Below, one piece after another: positions 1 to 11,267 of a stretch of DNA of 64,000 nucleotides; the stretch's first letter is position 1, and every line of letters begins with the position of its first letter. A program made the position numbers and the translations under genes. Under the pieces are notes generated by a model. It searched no databases and was not told the origin of the DNA. It saw only the letters and a list, made by a program, of their open reading frames with translations. The DNA comes from Hirundichthys speculiger (lineage: Eukaryota > Chordata > Actinopteri > Beloniformes > Exocoetidae): the NCBI GenBank assembly GCA_018398805.1, contig JAGFBZ010000328.1, forward strand, positions 477,001 to 541,000, in the 5' to 3' direction.

Positions 1-650
1 TTGCAACCAGTGTCAAAGTAACCCACTTCAGAACAAGTGATGCATATATGTCAGTCACCGTAGAAGCCCAGAAAGCATCAGTAGTAGCAACAAGCTTAAA
101 TTTTCTAAACGTATGGCCCTATAGACGGGACCTACGCTGCACCAACCGTGGACATCAACAGCAGACTGGAACGCCGGCTCACGTGGGATCTTTTTCCTGC
201 AGCGCTGTAACTTGGAGCGCTAAAAGTCTTTGTGTTTGCTTCATTTATGTTGCTCACACACCCAAAGGAGCAAATAAAGCATATCTTATGTGAGTCGGGG
301 CTGATAGCAGTAACTTTTACTGCCGCTGCAACAATCCATCTTTTAACCCGGCTTGAAGATGACAGAGTAGCAGCAGCGGCGGCGGGAAATAAACTACCAG
401 CTGAGCAATCACATTTGTTGAGGTAGCGGAGTCGTGTTCCCCACTACAGCGAACATGTGTCGACGGTTCGGCGTAGAAGCATAAAACCACGATTTACTCA
501 CTGAGTATTTTACGCGGGTTCCGGAGAGCAGGTACGGCGGTTTCTGTCTTCAGCGGTCGGTGGCAAGCTGCTTTTCTTCAGGTTTCAGACATTAGATCAG
601 AAAATGGCTAATGTGTTTAATTTTTTTAAGCAATAACGTATTTCGATGAC
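1..650. other. single-copy stretch, no gene recognised
   Basis: No gene or known repeat is recognised here. Open frames of 64-81 codons near 48-426 show no domain, signal peptide or splice pattern that I recognise. The sequence does not recur elsewhere in the window, and it ends exactly at the target-site duplication of the following hAT element. Confidence 0.5.
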
Positions 651-1013
651 TAGGGGTGTGAAAAAAATCGATTTGGCAAAATATCGCAATTTTCGGCCAC
701 CTAATATAATATCGATTTTTCAGCTCCTAATATCACTTCTCTTTTACTATGCTGTCAGTTATGTTGTAATAGTTACTTAAATGTGCAAAAACACTAATAA
801 TAAACAATAAATAGGTTGTTTTGAAGCAAATAGTTTTGACTCAATTTGTCCTCTAAATGATCAATATCATCTAATGAACATATACAGCAACTTGATTTTT
901 CATCTCTACTTTTAATTATATATATATCACGTGATATCGTGATAATATTGTACTGTGACCCAAGTATCATGATACATATCATATTGCGAGGTCCTTACCA
1001 ATACTCACCCCTG
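651..1013 (+). mobile_element. hAT-like non-autonomous element, family A copy 1
   Basis: This 363-bp element begins TAGGGGTGTG and ends CTCACCCCTG, so the ends are inverted repeats. It is flanked by near-identical 8-bp sequences, tcgatgac (643-650) and acgatgac (1014-1021); an 8-bp target duplication is typical of hAT transposons. The interior is rich in ATCGAT, ATATCG and CACGTGAT motifs. Three relatives lie at 35043, 35485 and 45779. The 62-codon minus-strand frame inside it recurs in other copies only because the repeat recurs. There is no transposase, so it would depend on a partner element. Confidence 0.8.
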
Positions 1014-1021
1014 ACGATGAC

Positions 1022-2427
1022 GACAGTGAAGAGACTATATCGCAGAGTTAATGGAAAATAATAATTCAGGGGACTAATACAGCTCTATTGAATTAAGAGG
1101 AATTGAATTTTACTTATTTTCCCAAATAACTGACTTTTCCTTGGCAGTGTTTTCGCACCGTGAGTTTATAATTATTAATATCTGGAAAGTTTTTTTTTTA
1201 TTTTTTATCCCATGTGTGCTGAGAAGTCCACTTGAAAAAAAAAAAAAATTAAAATAAAAATAAACTCTGCTGACTTGGGGTGAATGTAACTGCAGCCTTA
1301 TTTTGTTGGGGCTGGAAAAGAACATCAACCATCCATCATATTTTTGTGAAACTTCTAATTATGTCCTGTCACTGCACCAATGCAGAGTTGCAGCAAAATA
1401 CATTTTTGAATCAATACATTTCCAAATATCTATTACTTGTTTTTTTTTTTTAATTACAGGAAGGCAGCTGAAAAGCTGGTGGTTTGATTCCCTCCCGAGG
1501 CTCATTTGTCAAACTGTTCTTGAATCGGTGCACCAATCAAAGTGCACCTGATGGTCAGCAAACTAAAAGTTCTAATAACTAGCGTGCGAGCACCTTGAAA
1601 GAAAGGTGCTCAATGAATTTACCTTCTGACATTTCGCAAATGAACCGCACGTCTCCGCAGCTTCCTGGAGTCGTGTTCACGCCCGGTTGAGGAAGGCAGC
1701 TGACAACTTCTCCACACCTTCCCGCCTCAACAGATTCACGGGGGGGGGCGTTTCTGTTGGCCCCGGTCTTCTTTGAGTCAAATTATCCGGCTGCCCAACA
1801 CATCATCGCCGCCTCACTAATTTTAAGGCAGACTTGAACTTCTAGCTAGAAATCTGGAATCCACGCGTCAGTTGTAATTACTCAGGTGTGAGATGACGAC
1901 CCAGAGCTGACAGAGCCGCTGCTGCTGTTTTCAACGCTGCGATATTAACTGCATGTCTCTGACTCAATCATTTTGATGATCGGTGTTTAAAACGAGGACA
2001 GTGATCCTGATCCATAGCAGTTAATGTCCAACGCTTAATGTTCAAGAGAACATCAGAGTCAGAGTTGCCTTATAAAGTTGCAAAATAGCGACCTTTGTAA
2101 GTTAGAACAATGTATGCGATTAATTAAGCCCCTAACTGCATCAACTCGTTTGGCACAGGTCACTGCGGCAGACCTGTTCTCAAGGCCCAAACTTTTATAA
2201 CTGCTCTACATGGTTTAAAACTACCCTCTGAATATATGTTTATCCTAGAAGCAGCATTACATGACAGATTTTTCTATACTGGAGTGAGTCAAACAGTCCA
2301 GGAAAGCTTGTTTTTCCTGCTGCTGTTGCTAAAAACACAGAATAGTTAGATACATTTACAAGAGTAGACCTGATAGTTCAGCAGGTTCATTTAGTTCACA
2401 TCATGAATATATCAATATATATGTATA
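1022..2427. other. single-copy stretch with short homopolymers
   Basis: No gene is recognised. It contains A/T runs near 1190-1250 and 1440-1452 and a G run at 1741-1748. The short open frames at 1110-1328 and 1303-1551 cross these low-complexity runs and have no recognisable similarity. It ends at the TTAA target site of a piggyBac copy. Confidence 0.5.
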
Positions 2428-2431
2428 TTAA

Positions 2432-2993
2432 CCCTTTGGGAACCGGAGTTTTTTCAAGAAATATACAATTTTGTTATCAAGATTTCAAAAGGCTATAACT
2501 TGAAAGCAGTTTGAGATAAAGGTGTACTGTAAATGAAAAATATCTTCAGTGTGAACAAAAATTTGGAATGGAAGTAGATTTGTCATCTAATTTGATTATT
2601 GTGACATCACCTGCCCAAACCTGCCCAGTAGTCCTCAATTTCTGATTTTTCCTCATTTCAGGGACAATCACATCATAAAGTCATGAAATCTGGAGTTTGG
2701 TTTCAATATTTCCCTTTCAAAGAACTGGTGACCATATCTGTTTGTTTGATTGGTGATGAAGCTCCAGAATTCATCATGTGGAAAAGGGATGAAATCAATG
2801 GGCTCAGAATTTGTCAGATCGTCTCCACAAAAACCAACAGGCTCATCAAAATTTAGGCTCCACTTTCGATACTCTTCCTCTTCTCTCAAGAACTTGCAGC
2901 CACCATCATCATCATCATCACTGTGATTTCTGGTGCGCCATTAGCGGTGTGTTTTTTTTCGCGGCCTCTCCCATGTCTGCTAGGACAACCGCG
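2432..2993 (-). mobile_element. piggyBac derivative, copy 1 (truncated)
   Basis: It starts directly after TTAA (2428-2431) with CCCTTTGGG, the terminal form shared with two full-length copies at 17440 and 48900. TTAA targets and CCC-type ends are diagnostic of piggyBac. It contains the transposase fragment on the minus strand and stops near 2993 inside a segment that continues in the other copies, so the transposase 5' side and the other terminus are missing. It also has only one of the two subterminal repeat units present in the longer copies; see the findings. Confidence 0.8.
2668..2889 (-). pseudogene. piggyBac transposase N-terminal fragment
   Basis: This is a 73-codon open piece of a piggyBac-type (PGBD-like) transposase. 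It includes the run DEFWSFITNQTNRYGHQFF, which resembles the segment before the catalytic core of that family (the F..DE.....T..YA.Q pattern). The frame ends in the stop after FHDFMM, shared with copies at 17.9 and 49.7 kb. The RNase-H-like catalytic domain with its aspartates is absent, so it cannot encode an active enzyme. Copy 1 also lacks about 25 bp present downstream of this stop in the other copies. Confidence 0.75.
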
Positions 2994-3090
2994 ACAACCT
3001 AAGATGGTCACGGGACTCCAAAACAACTCATCAGAAAATCTATGGGTGACGTCCAGAAGGTATGTCCAGTTCTATTATACAGTCTCAGGT
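2994..3090. repeat. probable teleost interspersed repeat end
   Basis: The sequence abutting the truncated piggyBac copy contains AAGATGG, then CTATGGGTGACGTC and TATACAGTCT. I recognise these as the hallmark tail of a repeat widespread in teleost genomes. It is not repeated elsewhere in the window, so this rests on recall and is tentative. Confidence 0.4.
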
Positions 3091-3922
3091 TGTGACTGAC
3101 TCAAAAAGGTTTTATTATTACTTTTAAAACTCACTCTAAATGGAGCTTGCTCTAATAAATTCCCTGCCGACTCCATTGTAAATCTGATCGTCTTTGCTCC
3201 AAGATAACTAGCAAGCAAAGCTAACGAGGGATTAAGAAGTTGTGTTTCAAATTTTAGACCATCGACATTAGAGTTAAAAAGAAATGTAAGCCTCTCTCTC
3301 AACTCCGTATAGGTCACTTTCACTTTGCAAAAACATTAAAATTGCGTACAACATCACAGTGTCAGTTATAAACACTGGAACTGTAATTTATTGATGGATT
3401 TAGAATAAATTTAATACTGAGGAGAGAACGCAGATAAAAGGGATAAATAAATAAATGGTATTTATTCTGGCATTTCAAACTGCACCGATTAAACATTTAT
3501 TTGACTCGTTTGTTTTTTTTGGTAACAAACAGATCTTTAATGTTCAGTTTTAATCACAGCAAATGCGTGATTCAGAAGCAATTATACTGCATTACTTTGT
3601 AATGCACCATGTTCACAACAGATATTTTCATGCAAAATAGTCAGGGAGCACAGGTATTTAATGTTGGCTTCATTCCACTCAGGTAAAGTCCCACTTTTGT
3701 GCATGCTGTTTCATTGTCGAGGCTTGCAGAGATGCATAATGAAACTGAGCCATCAATAATTCCACCTGTGCTCTTCCCCACTGTGACTATTCAAATCAAC
3801 TGCTGTTACAGATGTCTGAGAAAGGAGAAAGATAATTGTGCCTCATGAATTTAGTCAAAAAGCTGATTTTTAAGTGAAGAAAGCTGCTTTTTGAACATGT
3901 CAAGATTTTTAAAAAATATCAT
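3091..3922. other. single-copy stretch, no gene recognised
   Basis: AT-rich sequence. An 82-codon minus-strand frame at 3075-3323 has no recognised similarity and no flanking splice signals that I would trust. No repeat is shared with the rest of the window. Confidence 0.45.
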
Positions 3923-5016
3923 TAGGGCTCGGCAACTATTAAAAATTTTTAATCACAATTAATCACATTATTTCCCTGATTAATCACGATTAATCGCATT
4001 GTATATGCAAAATCAAACAATGAATTCAAAAGTAGTGTAAAATGCACTTTTATTTAAATGTTCTGCTGCAATATGAACTAAAGTGCCATAACATTTGTCG
4101 TTCAAACACTTTTAAAGCTTATTGCCACTGCCAGAGCATTAATGTCATCCTGTTTTTACAAAAAAGTTAAAAAAAAAGTCTACAAACAAAATCCCACAAA
4201 ATGATTGTGGTCTCAGCACAATCAGAACATTAAAACAGGTAATTTCTGAGGTAACAGCAGAAACTTTTAACCGGGAGTTCAACTTGTCAGTTGTTACAAA
4301 TAACCTTGTTTCTGTTGAATCCTCCATCTGGGAGAACTTTAAAATAAAAATGTCCATGTTAAAGTTCAGTGACTTTATCAATCCATGTATCATTCATTCT
4401 TTCCATTTTTTTTCCATCAAAAATGAAAAAAGAAAATTAAAAAGTGACATTTTATTACGTTTTTCATTTTTTAATCTGACAACAAAAATAGGGAAAAAAT
4501 GCCTGTTTTTTTTATATTTCAATTTTAGACTTGGATCAAAAATACGAGATTAAAAACGGGCCACAGAACTGAATATGTTTTATAATCGAGGACTGGACTT
4601 TCTGTTGTCATTACACATCTGTGCCACTAGATGGAGCCGCACTGCAGTAACCAGCTAGAGAACAGCAGGACAGTGAACACATGGAGCAGATCTGATGGAA
4701 CATGGAGGAATGATGAGAAAGTTTTGTTGCAGTCCAGAATTTTTTTTCAGACAGAATTGTTAATATTGCTACCTGAGTTGCTATCTGAACTGTAAAGTTT
4801 ACTGATTTTTACCGTTCTCCATGTCTGTTTTAGCTTTTCCGCATGTTTACCTGCTAATTCTTTTCTGGTTCTGCAGCAGCCAGTAACAGACTTTTCAAAA
4901 CAAAAGCATGTGAGCAACATGCGTTAATGAAATAAATGTCGGTTAATAAAATAAATGTCGGTGTTAATAAATTAATGCGTTAACGTAATAATAACGCATT
5001 AACTTTCCCAGCCCTG
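3923..5016 (+). mobile_element. hAT-like non-autonomous element, family D copy 1
   Basis: A 1.1-kb element with ends TAGGGCTCGGCAA and TTTCCCAGCCCTG, subterminal TTAATCACGATTAATCGCAT-type repeats and a matching set near the right end (ATTAATGCGTTAACG). Three relatives lie at 14333, 40266 (inverted, deleted) and 43453. The last two full copies have near-exact 8-bp flanking duplications; this copy's flanks do not match, so it is older or rearranged. The 82- and 89-codon frames are shared with other copies but contain no transposase motif. Positions 4621-4640 hold a CTCF-like core discussed in the findings. Confidence 0.75.
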
Positions 5017-5135
5017 AAAAAAAAATTATCATACATTGTTCTTATTAAATGGTCACGATCATGTCAGTCCACACGTCTGACCACATGGTAGCTTAACGCC
5101 AAATTAAAGGCAACAAAGTGTACCTCAAATACAGT

Positions 5136-5300
5136 CCTTCTCAAATAGTGGGGCATGACCCCCCTGGGGAGGGGGGGCATGTGTAGTACAGTTGACTGAC
5201 GAGGACATTTAAAGTGAAGGGCATCTTTAATTGGACACAAAATAAAGCTCCCCTGATTGTGTTGCCCCTAACCTACTGTTGCATGAGAAGAGATTATTAA
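5136..5300 (+). mobile_element. hAT (Charlie-like) 5' end fragment
   Basis: CAGTCCTTCTCAAATAGTGG followed by GCATGACCCCCCTGGGGAGG resembles the left end of Charlie-type hAT elements common in fish. A matching inverted end, CATTTGAGAAGGACTG, occurs at 38518-38533. No right end is visible here, so only the start is supported and the right boundary is a guess. Confidence 0.5.
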
Positions 5301-5416
5301 AGCACATCACAAACAGAGCTGACTCCAGAACAGTCAGTGGTTATCGTTGATGACTCTAGATCCAGGAGGGGAAGGTCTGCATTGGTTGTGCAGCCAAGAT
5401 TATGTTGCCTTCTCTA

Positions 5417-5436
5417 CCCCCCCCCCCCCCCCCCCA
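5417..5436. repeat. poly-C tract
   Basis: An uninterrupted C run of about 19-20 bases after TCTAC. Confidence 0.9.
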
Positions 5437-5489
5437 ACACTCTCATACACAAGTGTGATAATTGCCCAGCCGTCATTTTTTATTGCAAA

Positions 5490-5818
5490 GCCAAGTACCA
5501 TTTAACCATCAGTTAACCTGTCTCTCCTCTCTTTTTCTTTCTTTACCCAGCTGGTCTTCATCAGGAAGGTCCCCCCATATGATCCAGGTCCTGCATCAGG
5601 TTTCTTCCTCTTAAAGTGGAGTTTTTCCTTGTAACTGTTTGGCTTGAAGGTTTTTTTTTCCCGGTGTGGGAGTTTTTTACTTGTCATTATCCTTGATTTG
5701 GATTTAATATTATAATTTTAGTTAATGATATTTGCTCGGGGGTCATGATCTGGGTCTCTGTAAAGCACCTGGAGACAACTGACATTGTAACAGACAAATA
5801 GAATAAAATTGAATTAAA
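5490..5818 (+). mobile_element. LINE/SINE-type 3' end remnant
   Basis: Pieces such as GGTCCTGCATCAGGTTTCTT, AAAGTGGAGTTTTTCCTTG, CTCTGTAAAGCACCTGGAG and a terminal AATAAAATTGAATTAAAT follow the order of a very common teleost retroposon 3' end, which finishes in a TTGAA-rich tail. The 61-codon minus-strand frame in it is not a gene. Class is from memory of the family and not from a search; the 5' limit is approximate. Confidence 0.6.
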
Positions 5819-6735
5819 TACCAATGTGGGTTTTCCCCCCTGTCTCTGTACTTGTCAGCAACAAGGTGAAATTTCCTCAAACTTTCCCTGTCTGCAGATA
5901 GTTTCAGAAAAAGCATTAAATGCAGCGATGCGTTGGACAAAAGGTGAAGAGGCCCTGAACAGGCCATCGGGTGCAGGGATGGGAGTTATTTTCTCACATC
6001 TCTCTGCCCCTCCAGCTTCAGCCGGGCTGCGAGATTCAGGACACGTGTGAACTGACAAGTCACTCTGCAGGCAAGTGCTGCCCAAATCAAAGACGTCAGT
6101 GTGGAAAGTGAAGGGAAAATACCGCTGTATACCATAACTTCTATCACCATTCTGTCTTAAAATGCAGAGCCGTTAGTTTGTCCGAGTTCATCATTTACTC
6201 AAGGTATCAGAAACCTTACGCCTCTCCAGACTTCCTGATGTGATCTGATCAGCGGCGGAACATGTCACTGCTGGGTCGGGGGCGGGGGACATGACCAGGC
6301 CCTTTAAGCCCAATAAAGGTTGTGATTACATCGTTTTACAACATACACATGCCCTCAACAGCGGGGCTAACAAGCATTACTACATTTTTGACACATAGCT
6401 CAAAGCATTTGATAGTAAGAGTTCAACACCACGAAGAGCGACCATGTCATTCTGAAATCAATCAAACCTGTGGAATTATGGCATAACATATTGTCTAAAA
6501 TGTATTCGGCAGTTGTGACGTCACACGGGAGACGCACCAGTTATTGTTGTAGTAGCTACTGGCATTCATTCATTCATTCATTCATTCTCCTCGCTACTAA
6601 GTGCCGATTTCACCTGATGTGTTTCCATTGCTGTTAATTAATCCCAACTCCGAGCACGTCGTTGTACGAGCCTTTTTGCAAGAGTAACCCGACAAAACCG
6701 ACATGAAGTCTAACAAACCATGAGAACAACAAAAG
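5819..6735. other. single-copy stretch with a short (CATT)n run
   Basis: No gene is recognised. Overlapping 74-76-codon frames on both strands at 5826-6085 are typical of chance open frames. A (CATT)6 microsatellite lies at about 6563-6587. The block leads directly into the 28-bp minisatellite. Confidence 0.5.
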
Positions 6736-7495
6736 CATTAGGCTACCTGGCCCCTAATAACAACATTAGGCTACCTGGCTCCTAATAATAACGTTAGGCT
6801 ACCTGGCCCCTAATAATAACGTTAGGCTACCTGGTCCCTAATAATAACGTTAGGCTACCTGGCTCCTAATTATAACGTTAGGCTACCTGGTCCCTAATAA
6901 TAACATTAGGCTACCTGGCCCTTAATAATAACGTTAGGCTACCTGGTCCCTAATAATAACGTTAGGCTACCTGGTCCCTAATAATAATACTAATTAGGCT
7001 ACCTGGCCCCTAATAATAACGTTAGGCTACCTGGCCCCTAATAATACCGTTAGGCGACCTGGCCCCTAATAATAACATTAGGCTACCTGGCCCCTAATAA
7101 TAACGTTAGGCGACCTGGCCTCTAATAATAACGTTAGGCTACCTGGCCCCTAATAATAACGTTAGGCTACCTGGCCCCTAATAATACCGTTAGGCGACCT
7201 GGCCCCTAATAATAACATTAGGCTACCTGGCCCCTAATAATAACGTTAGGCGACCTGGCCTCTAATAATAACGTTAGGCTACCTGGCCCCTAATAATAAC
7301 GTTAGGCTACCTGGCCCCTAATAATAACGTTAGGCGACCTGGCCTCTAATAATAACGTTAGGCTACCTGGCCCCTAATAATAACGTTAGGTTACCTGGCC
7401 CCTAATAATAACGTTAGGCTACCTGGCCCCTAATAATAACGTTAGGCTACCTGGCCCCTAAAAATAACGTTAGGCTACCTGGCCCCTAATAATAC
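6736..7495. repeat. 28-bp minisatellite with 140-bp higher-order repeat
   Basis: About 27 tandem units of 28 bp, each reading roughly GGCTACCTGGCCCC then TAATAATAACGTTA. Variants (GGCGACC for GGCTACC, CCTCT for CCCCT, ACCGTTA and ACATTA for ACGTTA) come in a fixed order, so positions 7047-7186 and 7187-7326 are the same five-unit, 140-bp block repeated by eye without differences. A unit near 6975-7000 is disrupted (AATAATACTAATTAGG). The array has no spacers, so it is not CRISPR. The identical blocks suggest recent unequal exchange or replication slippage. Confidence 0.95.
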
Positions 7496-9114
7496 CACAT
7501 AGACTCTGTTGACTAGTGACTGATGATGACGCTAATGGACGGCTGTTGATGACGATTTCACCCACAATACATTTGGAGATCTTACCGGTGATCCAGTTAT
7601 GAATTTGAACATTGTAAAGTTAACTGTGAGAGTGAACATGAAGCCAGACATGCAGCACAACAATTAATTCACTGTGTAGAAACCTACATGACCAATGTCA
7701 GTCTTAAATTTTTTTGACCAACCATGATTCATTCTGGCTGTAGAAACCTATATATAATCTCGTACGTAGCGTACGTATGTCTCGCAGAAGTTGTTGTAAC
7801 CAGCATTGCGCAAGGTGCGACTGATACCTGAGGAGAGGTCTGTTTCAGGGCCTGGGCCGGGGGAGTACCGTCCCCCCAGTCCCAATGACGCTCCACGCCT
7901 GGATCTGATGACACATCAGTATGTGGGAAGGAAACCCCGGCCTGAGACTTACTAAATTACCAGCATCAAACAGCTCCAATGTTTTTGGTTCCCATCGTTG
8001 TTGATGTTGATGTTGTCGTGGCAAAAGAGCATCTTCTGTATTCCAGCGTGGCGTTTGTAGAGGCTCTGGTCCTAATGCTGGCAGTTCTTCTCAGCCTCTC
8101 ACACACGGCACTTTCAAGGCCGAGGAGATATTTTACCTTTGCCCATGTACAACCCCAAAGCGGAAGGCTGCGATATTTTTGTAGCAACCCTAGACCGCTT
8201 TAGGAGGTATAAAAGGAGGCAAAAAAAAGTGAAAAGATGAGGTCTTTGTGCACCACTCTTCCCAGCAGCGCTCCGGTCATTCAGACAACTCCACGTCGCA
8301 GGCAGGTGTGTGCAATCACACCGTGATGTGCTGCTGTTCGGTCCGCGTGGGGTTTCCAGATGGGAACACAGGTGGTTTCATGAGATCGGCTTTTTCTGTG
8401 CGATGGTGCAACCGCCGTGCGTAAAGGGCGTTTCATGCATTACTGCGACAATGAACTTCCCTCGCTTTTACATGCAACTGATTGATCTTTCCAACGACAA
8501 ATACAGAGAATAACGGCCAAAATTTAGATGAGCTGGTGAAAAAATGTGGCGGAGGAGCAGCTGCGCGACTGTTTTTTCTTTACTACATCCGGTATAAATC
8601 CACGCAGCGATAAAATTCACAACAGCCAGCCGCTCAAATGGCTGGACACCATTTCACTGTCATCATTTTAGCTACTCAGCGTTCAGCATCAGCATTATAT
8701 TGATCAATGAGCTGTGGATAAAAGACTCGGAGCACGGTCACATTTTAATTTAATATGTTTTGTTGTGCTTGCGCGTTCTGTTAATTGTGCTAACGGACCG
8801 CTGTGACCGGCTGCGGTTGGCCTAAGGGCTCTGGAGAAGAAGCTTAGCTCAGCAGCCGTGCGGGCCTAGCGTCAGCGAAAGCCAGTGGCTTTCTTCTGAT
8901 ATCGAGTATGCCGGGACCCGCAGTCAATCATCCCGTGACTCGAGGGCTGACGGCAGTAGGCCGAGCACGCAGAGGACCGATGGCCGGACGGGTCTTAATA
9001 TTTACAGCCATTCTCTCCGGTACAGAACGTACCGAGCCAATCACAGCAGGGTGGGAGTGGTCGTCGCTCCGCCTGCATCACATGCTTTTTCTCTCTGGTT
9101 GCATGTATGTCTAT
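7496..9114. other. single-copy stretch; weak promoter-like motifs only
   Basis: No gene is recognised. TATA-like strings occur at about 8207-8213 (GGTATAAAAGG) and 8591-8597 (GGTATAAATCC), and 8820-9060 is moderately GC-rich with a CCAAT motif at 9034-9038. I see no open frame with family similarity downstream, so no promoter is called. Short overlapping frames on both strands at 7966-8203 look random. CGTACGTAGCGTACG at 7771-7785 is a small palindromic string. Confidence 0.4.
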
Positions 9115-10032
9115 TAGGGATGTAGCTATGCACTAATCATGCGATACGATACACAGTATTCGGCTCACGATATGATATATATCGATATTCATCTTAAAAT
9201 ACATTTACATAATTTTCAGAAAGATTATAAAGGCACAAAGTGATTTTGGTGACATCTTGTGAGTGTTCTGAAAGTAATTCTCCGTGTTCTTTTATCTGGT
9301 GCCATTGACAAGACCAGAAACAAAGATCAATTAAAGAGTTTAATATACAATCATGAATACAAAGATTCAATTTGCCATGCAGAATATTTTAAACAGCCTT
9401 AACACCACAGAGATGCCAGGGAATGCACACCGAATGTCAGATTGTCTCAGTTCTTATAGAGGCGGATCCTTGCGTTCTTCTGAATTTTATTGCTCTTTGT
9501 CTCAGAATCCAAACGGCCAACAGCTCCTCAGTCTTACAGTCCAGGATAATAAACCAGCTGTTTATCTGAAAGTCACAAACTTTTGGGGGTCAGGAAGCCA
9601 GGATGTTCCAGTTGTTTAGGTCATAAAACCTAAAGCAGCAACCTGAGGAACTCACGGTCATAAAGGAAACAGCATTCCTATATGTAATAAAGTTTTAGCT
9701 TTTAACAGTTAAACAGTTCTCTAAATTAATCTTAAATCCTAACAGTTCCAATGACTTTGTTTGAATTAATTGAACTGAAAGCATCAATTACACATTATAT
9801 GTCTGACAGGCAGCTTGCAAATGCTGGACAAAATGAATAAAAGATGTGTTGAGAAAAATAGTTTCATGTATTTTAACAGTGCAAATTGTTGCTTGCAAGC
9901 TTTTAAAGGTGGGACACGGGGGTTTTGAAAGAATCTTAGAATATCGATACCCGCAGCTGAAAAAAAACGATACTCTATGGGAAAATAAAATATCGATATA
10001 TATCGCAGAATCGATAAAATCGCTCAGCTCTA
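9115..10032 (+). mobile_element. hAT-like non-autonomous element, family C copy 1
   Basis: A 918-bp element bounded by a perfect 8-bp target duplication, ATGTCTAT, at 9107-9114 and 10033-10040. The ends are TAGGGATGTAGC and GCTCAGCTCTA, and the subterminal regions are dense in GATACGATAC and ATATCGATAT strings. The perfect duplication fixes both boundaries and argues for the hAT superfamily. Frames of 88 codons (9353-9619) and 77 codons (9846-10079) show no transposase motif. Pieces of the same family occur at 27197, 53568 and 58910. Confidence 0.85.
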
Positions 10033-10199
10033 ATGTCTATCCAGTAGCGTCCAGAGGCAGCTTATTTTGTGTCTGTTAATACTGTTCCCTGGGCATCAAG
10101 AGCAAACCCAACAAGACAAATATTTTTTACTGAAGAGTACAAAAATGAGGACAATGGGAGTATTGAAATGAAATATGTCATGTCCCAAGACATACTTTG

Positions 10200-10479
10200 A
10201 TTTTCATTAATGAGCAATCATCTTTGCGTCGTTTTGATTTTTTTTTCACCAACGTAGGTCACCAGCAAGGTTTTGCAGCAAACTACGTTCAACTGCTAAC
10301 AGTGAGACACTGCTCTAATAAATGAGCACACATCTTTGATTTTATAATCAGTAAAGGTAAACAAACACAGATAAACCATTGACAGAAATAATCAATATAA
10401 TTGACCCGGCCAAGATGAAATCAGTTATAGGTTCTGAATGTGGATTTTGATTAATTTTTGAATTAATTGCCCAGCCCTA
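10200..10479 (+). mobile_element. hAT-like right-end fragment
   Basis: The segment ends in TTAATTGCCCAGCCCTA, the same terminal style as family D (GCCCAGCCCTA) but with unrelated interior sequence. This suggests a different family within the group whose ends read TAGGGCTGGGCAA. No left end is seen nearby, so the left boundary is approximate. Confidence 0.45.
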
Positions 10480-10944
10480 GTGGGGATGTACCAGTGATAT
10501 CCACAAAATATGTGGATCAATCAGTTATGGCTTTAAATGTGTTGCTTCCAAATGTTTTTTTTATTCTATGTATGTTAAGTTTCAGCAGCTACATTTTATT
10601 TAATTTAGGAAAGTTTGATTCAATTTTTTGGGGGAATTTGAACATCCTTAATTATTTATTTCTGCTGATCCACAACTGTTTTTTTTTTTGTTGTTGTTTT
10701 TGGCAAAAGTAACATTTTTGTTTTAGGAAGTTATTTATTTATAGATAGGAAATAACTGTTGAAGTCGAGCCTGAAGCCTCCCACACGATGACGCTGCGCT
10801 TTAATTCAACTACCTGGTGCACATCCAACTTTCCATCAACTTTTCTTTTTTTTTTAATGTTTATTTATCTTCTGAAATTTATGGTCCAACAATTTAACGT
10901 GCCTTTAGGGATGACTAAGTAGACTGACTCAAAATAAGGCATGT
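10480..10944. other. AT-rich stretch with T runs
   Basis: No gene or recognised repeat. A TTTTTTTTTTGTTGTTG run lies near 10680-10697 and another T run at 10845-10856. The 81-codon frame at 10467-10712 is phenylalanine- and leucine-rich because it reads through T runs. Confidence 0.45.
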
Positions 10945-11267
10945 AGGTATAATGTTCTTGGTAGAACACCAGCGGTACGCCAGCGCTTTCTGGTGGTACG
11001 TGGGGGAACGTCATGACTTTCCACATTTTCCCTTTTTTTTTTTTTTTTTTTTTTAAATCGGAAACATACAATGCATTATAAATACAGCGTTTCAAACGAA
11101 ATTCAGGTAACAATAAATAACCACAATAAGGAATAAACATCTCTGTGTGTTTAAAGCTAATTGACAAGGCATATATGGCTATATTTTAAAGTTGGTCATC
11201 ATGGTGGTACTCAGAGAGCTGAATTGGTTCTCAAGTGGTACGCATTATTAAAAGTTTGAGAACCACT
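10945..11267 (-). mobile_element. hAT (Charlie-like) element remnant
   Basis: The right end reads AAGTTTGAGAACCACTG, the reverse complement of the classic CAGTGGTTCTCAAACTT terminus of Charlie-type hAT elements. Repeated GTGGTACG and GGTACGCCAGCG strings near 10970-11000 and 11236-11243 fit the subterminal repeats of that group. A 20-bp T run splits it. The left end (near GGTATAATGTTCTTGG) is degraded, and I could not verify a target duplication. Confidence 0.55.

Noticed and set aside
6736..7495. CRISPR-like array of 28-bp repeats
   Set aside because: Units are contiguous with no spacers, there are no cas genes, and the window is eukaryotic. It is a minisatellite.
8200..8240. TATA-box promoter
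   Set aside because: The TATAAAAGG string alone is not enough; no downstream gene or other core promoter motifs are recognised.
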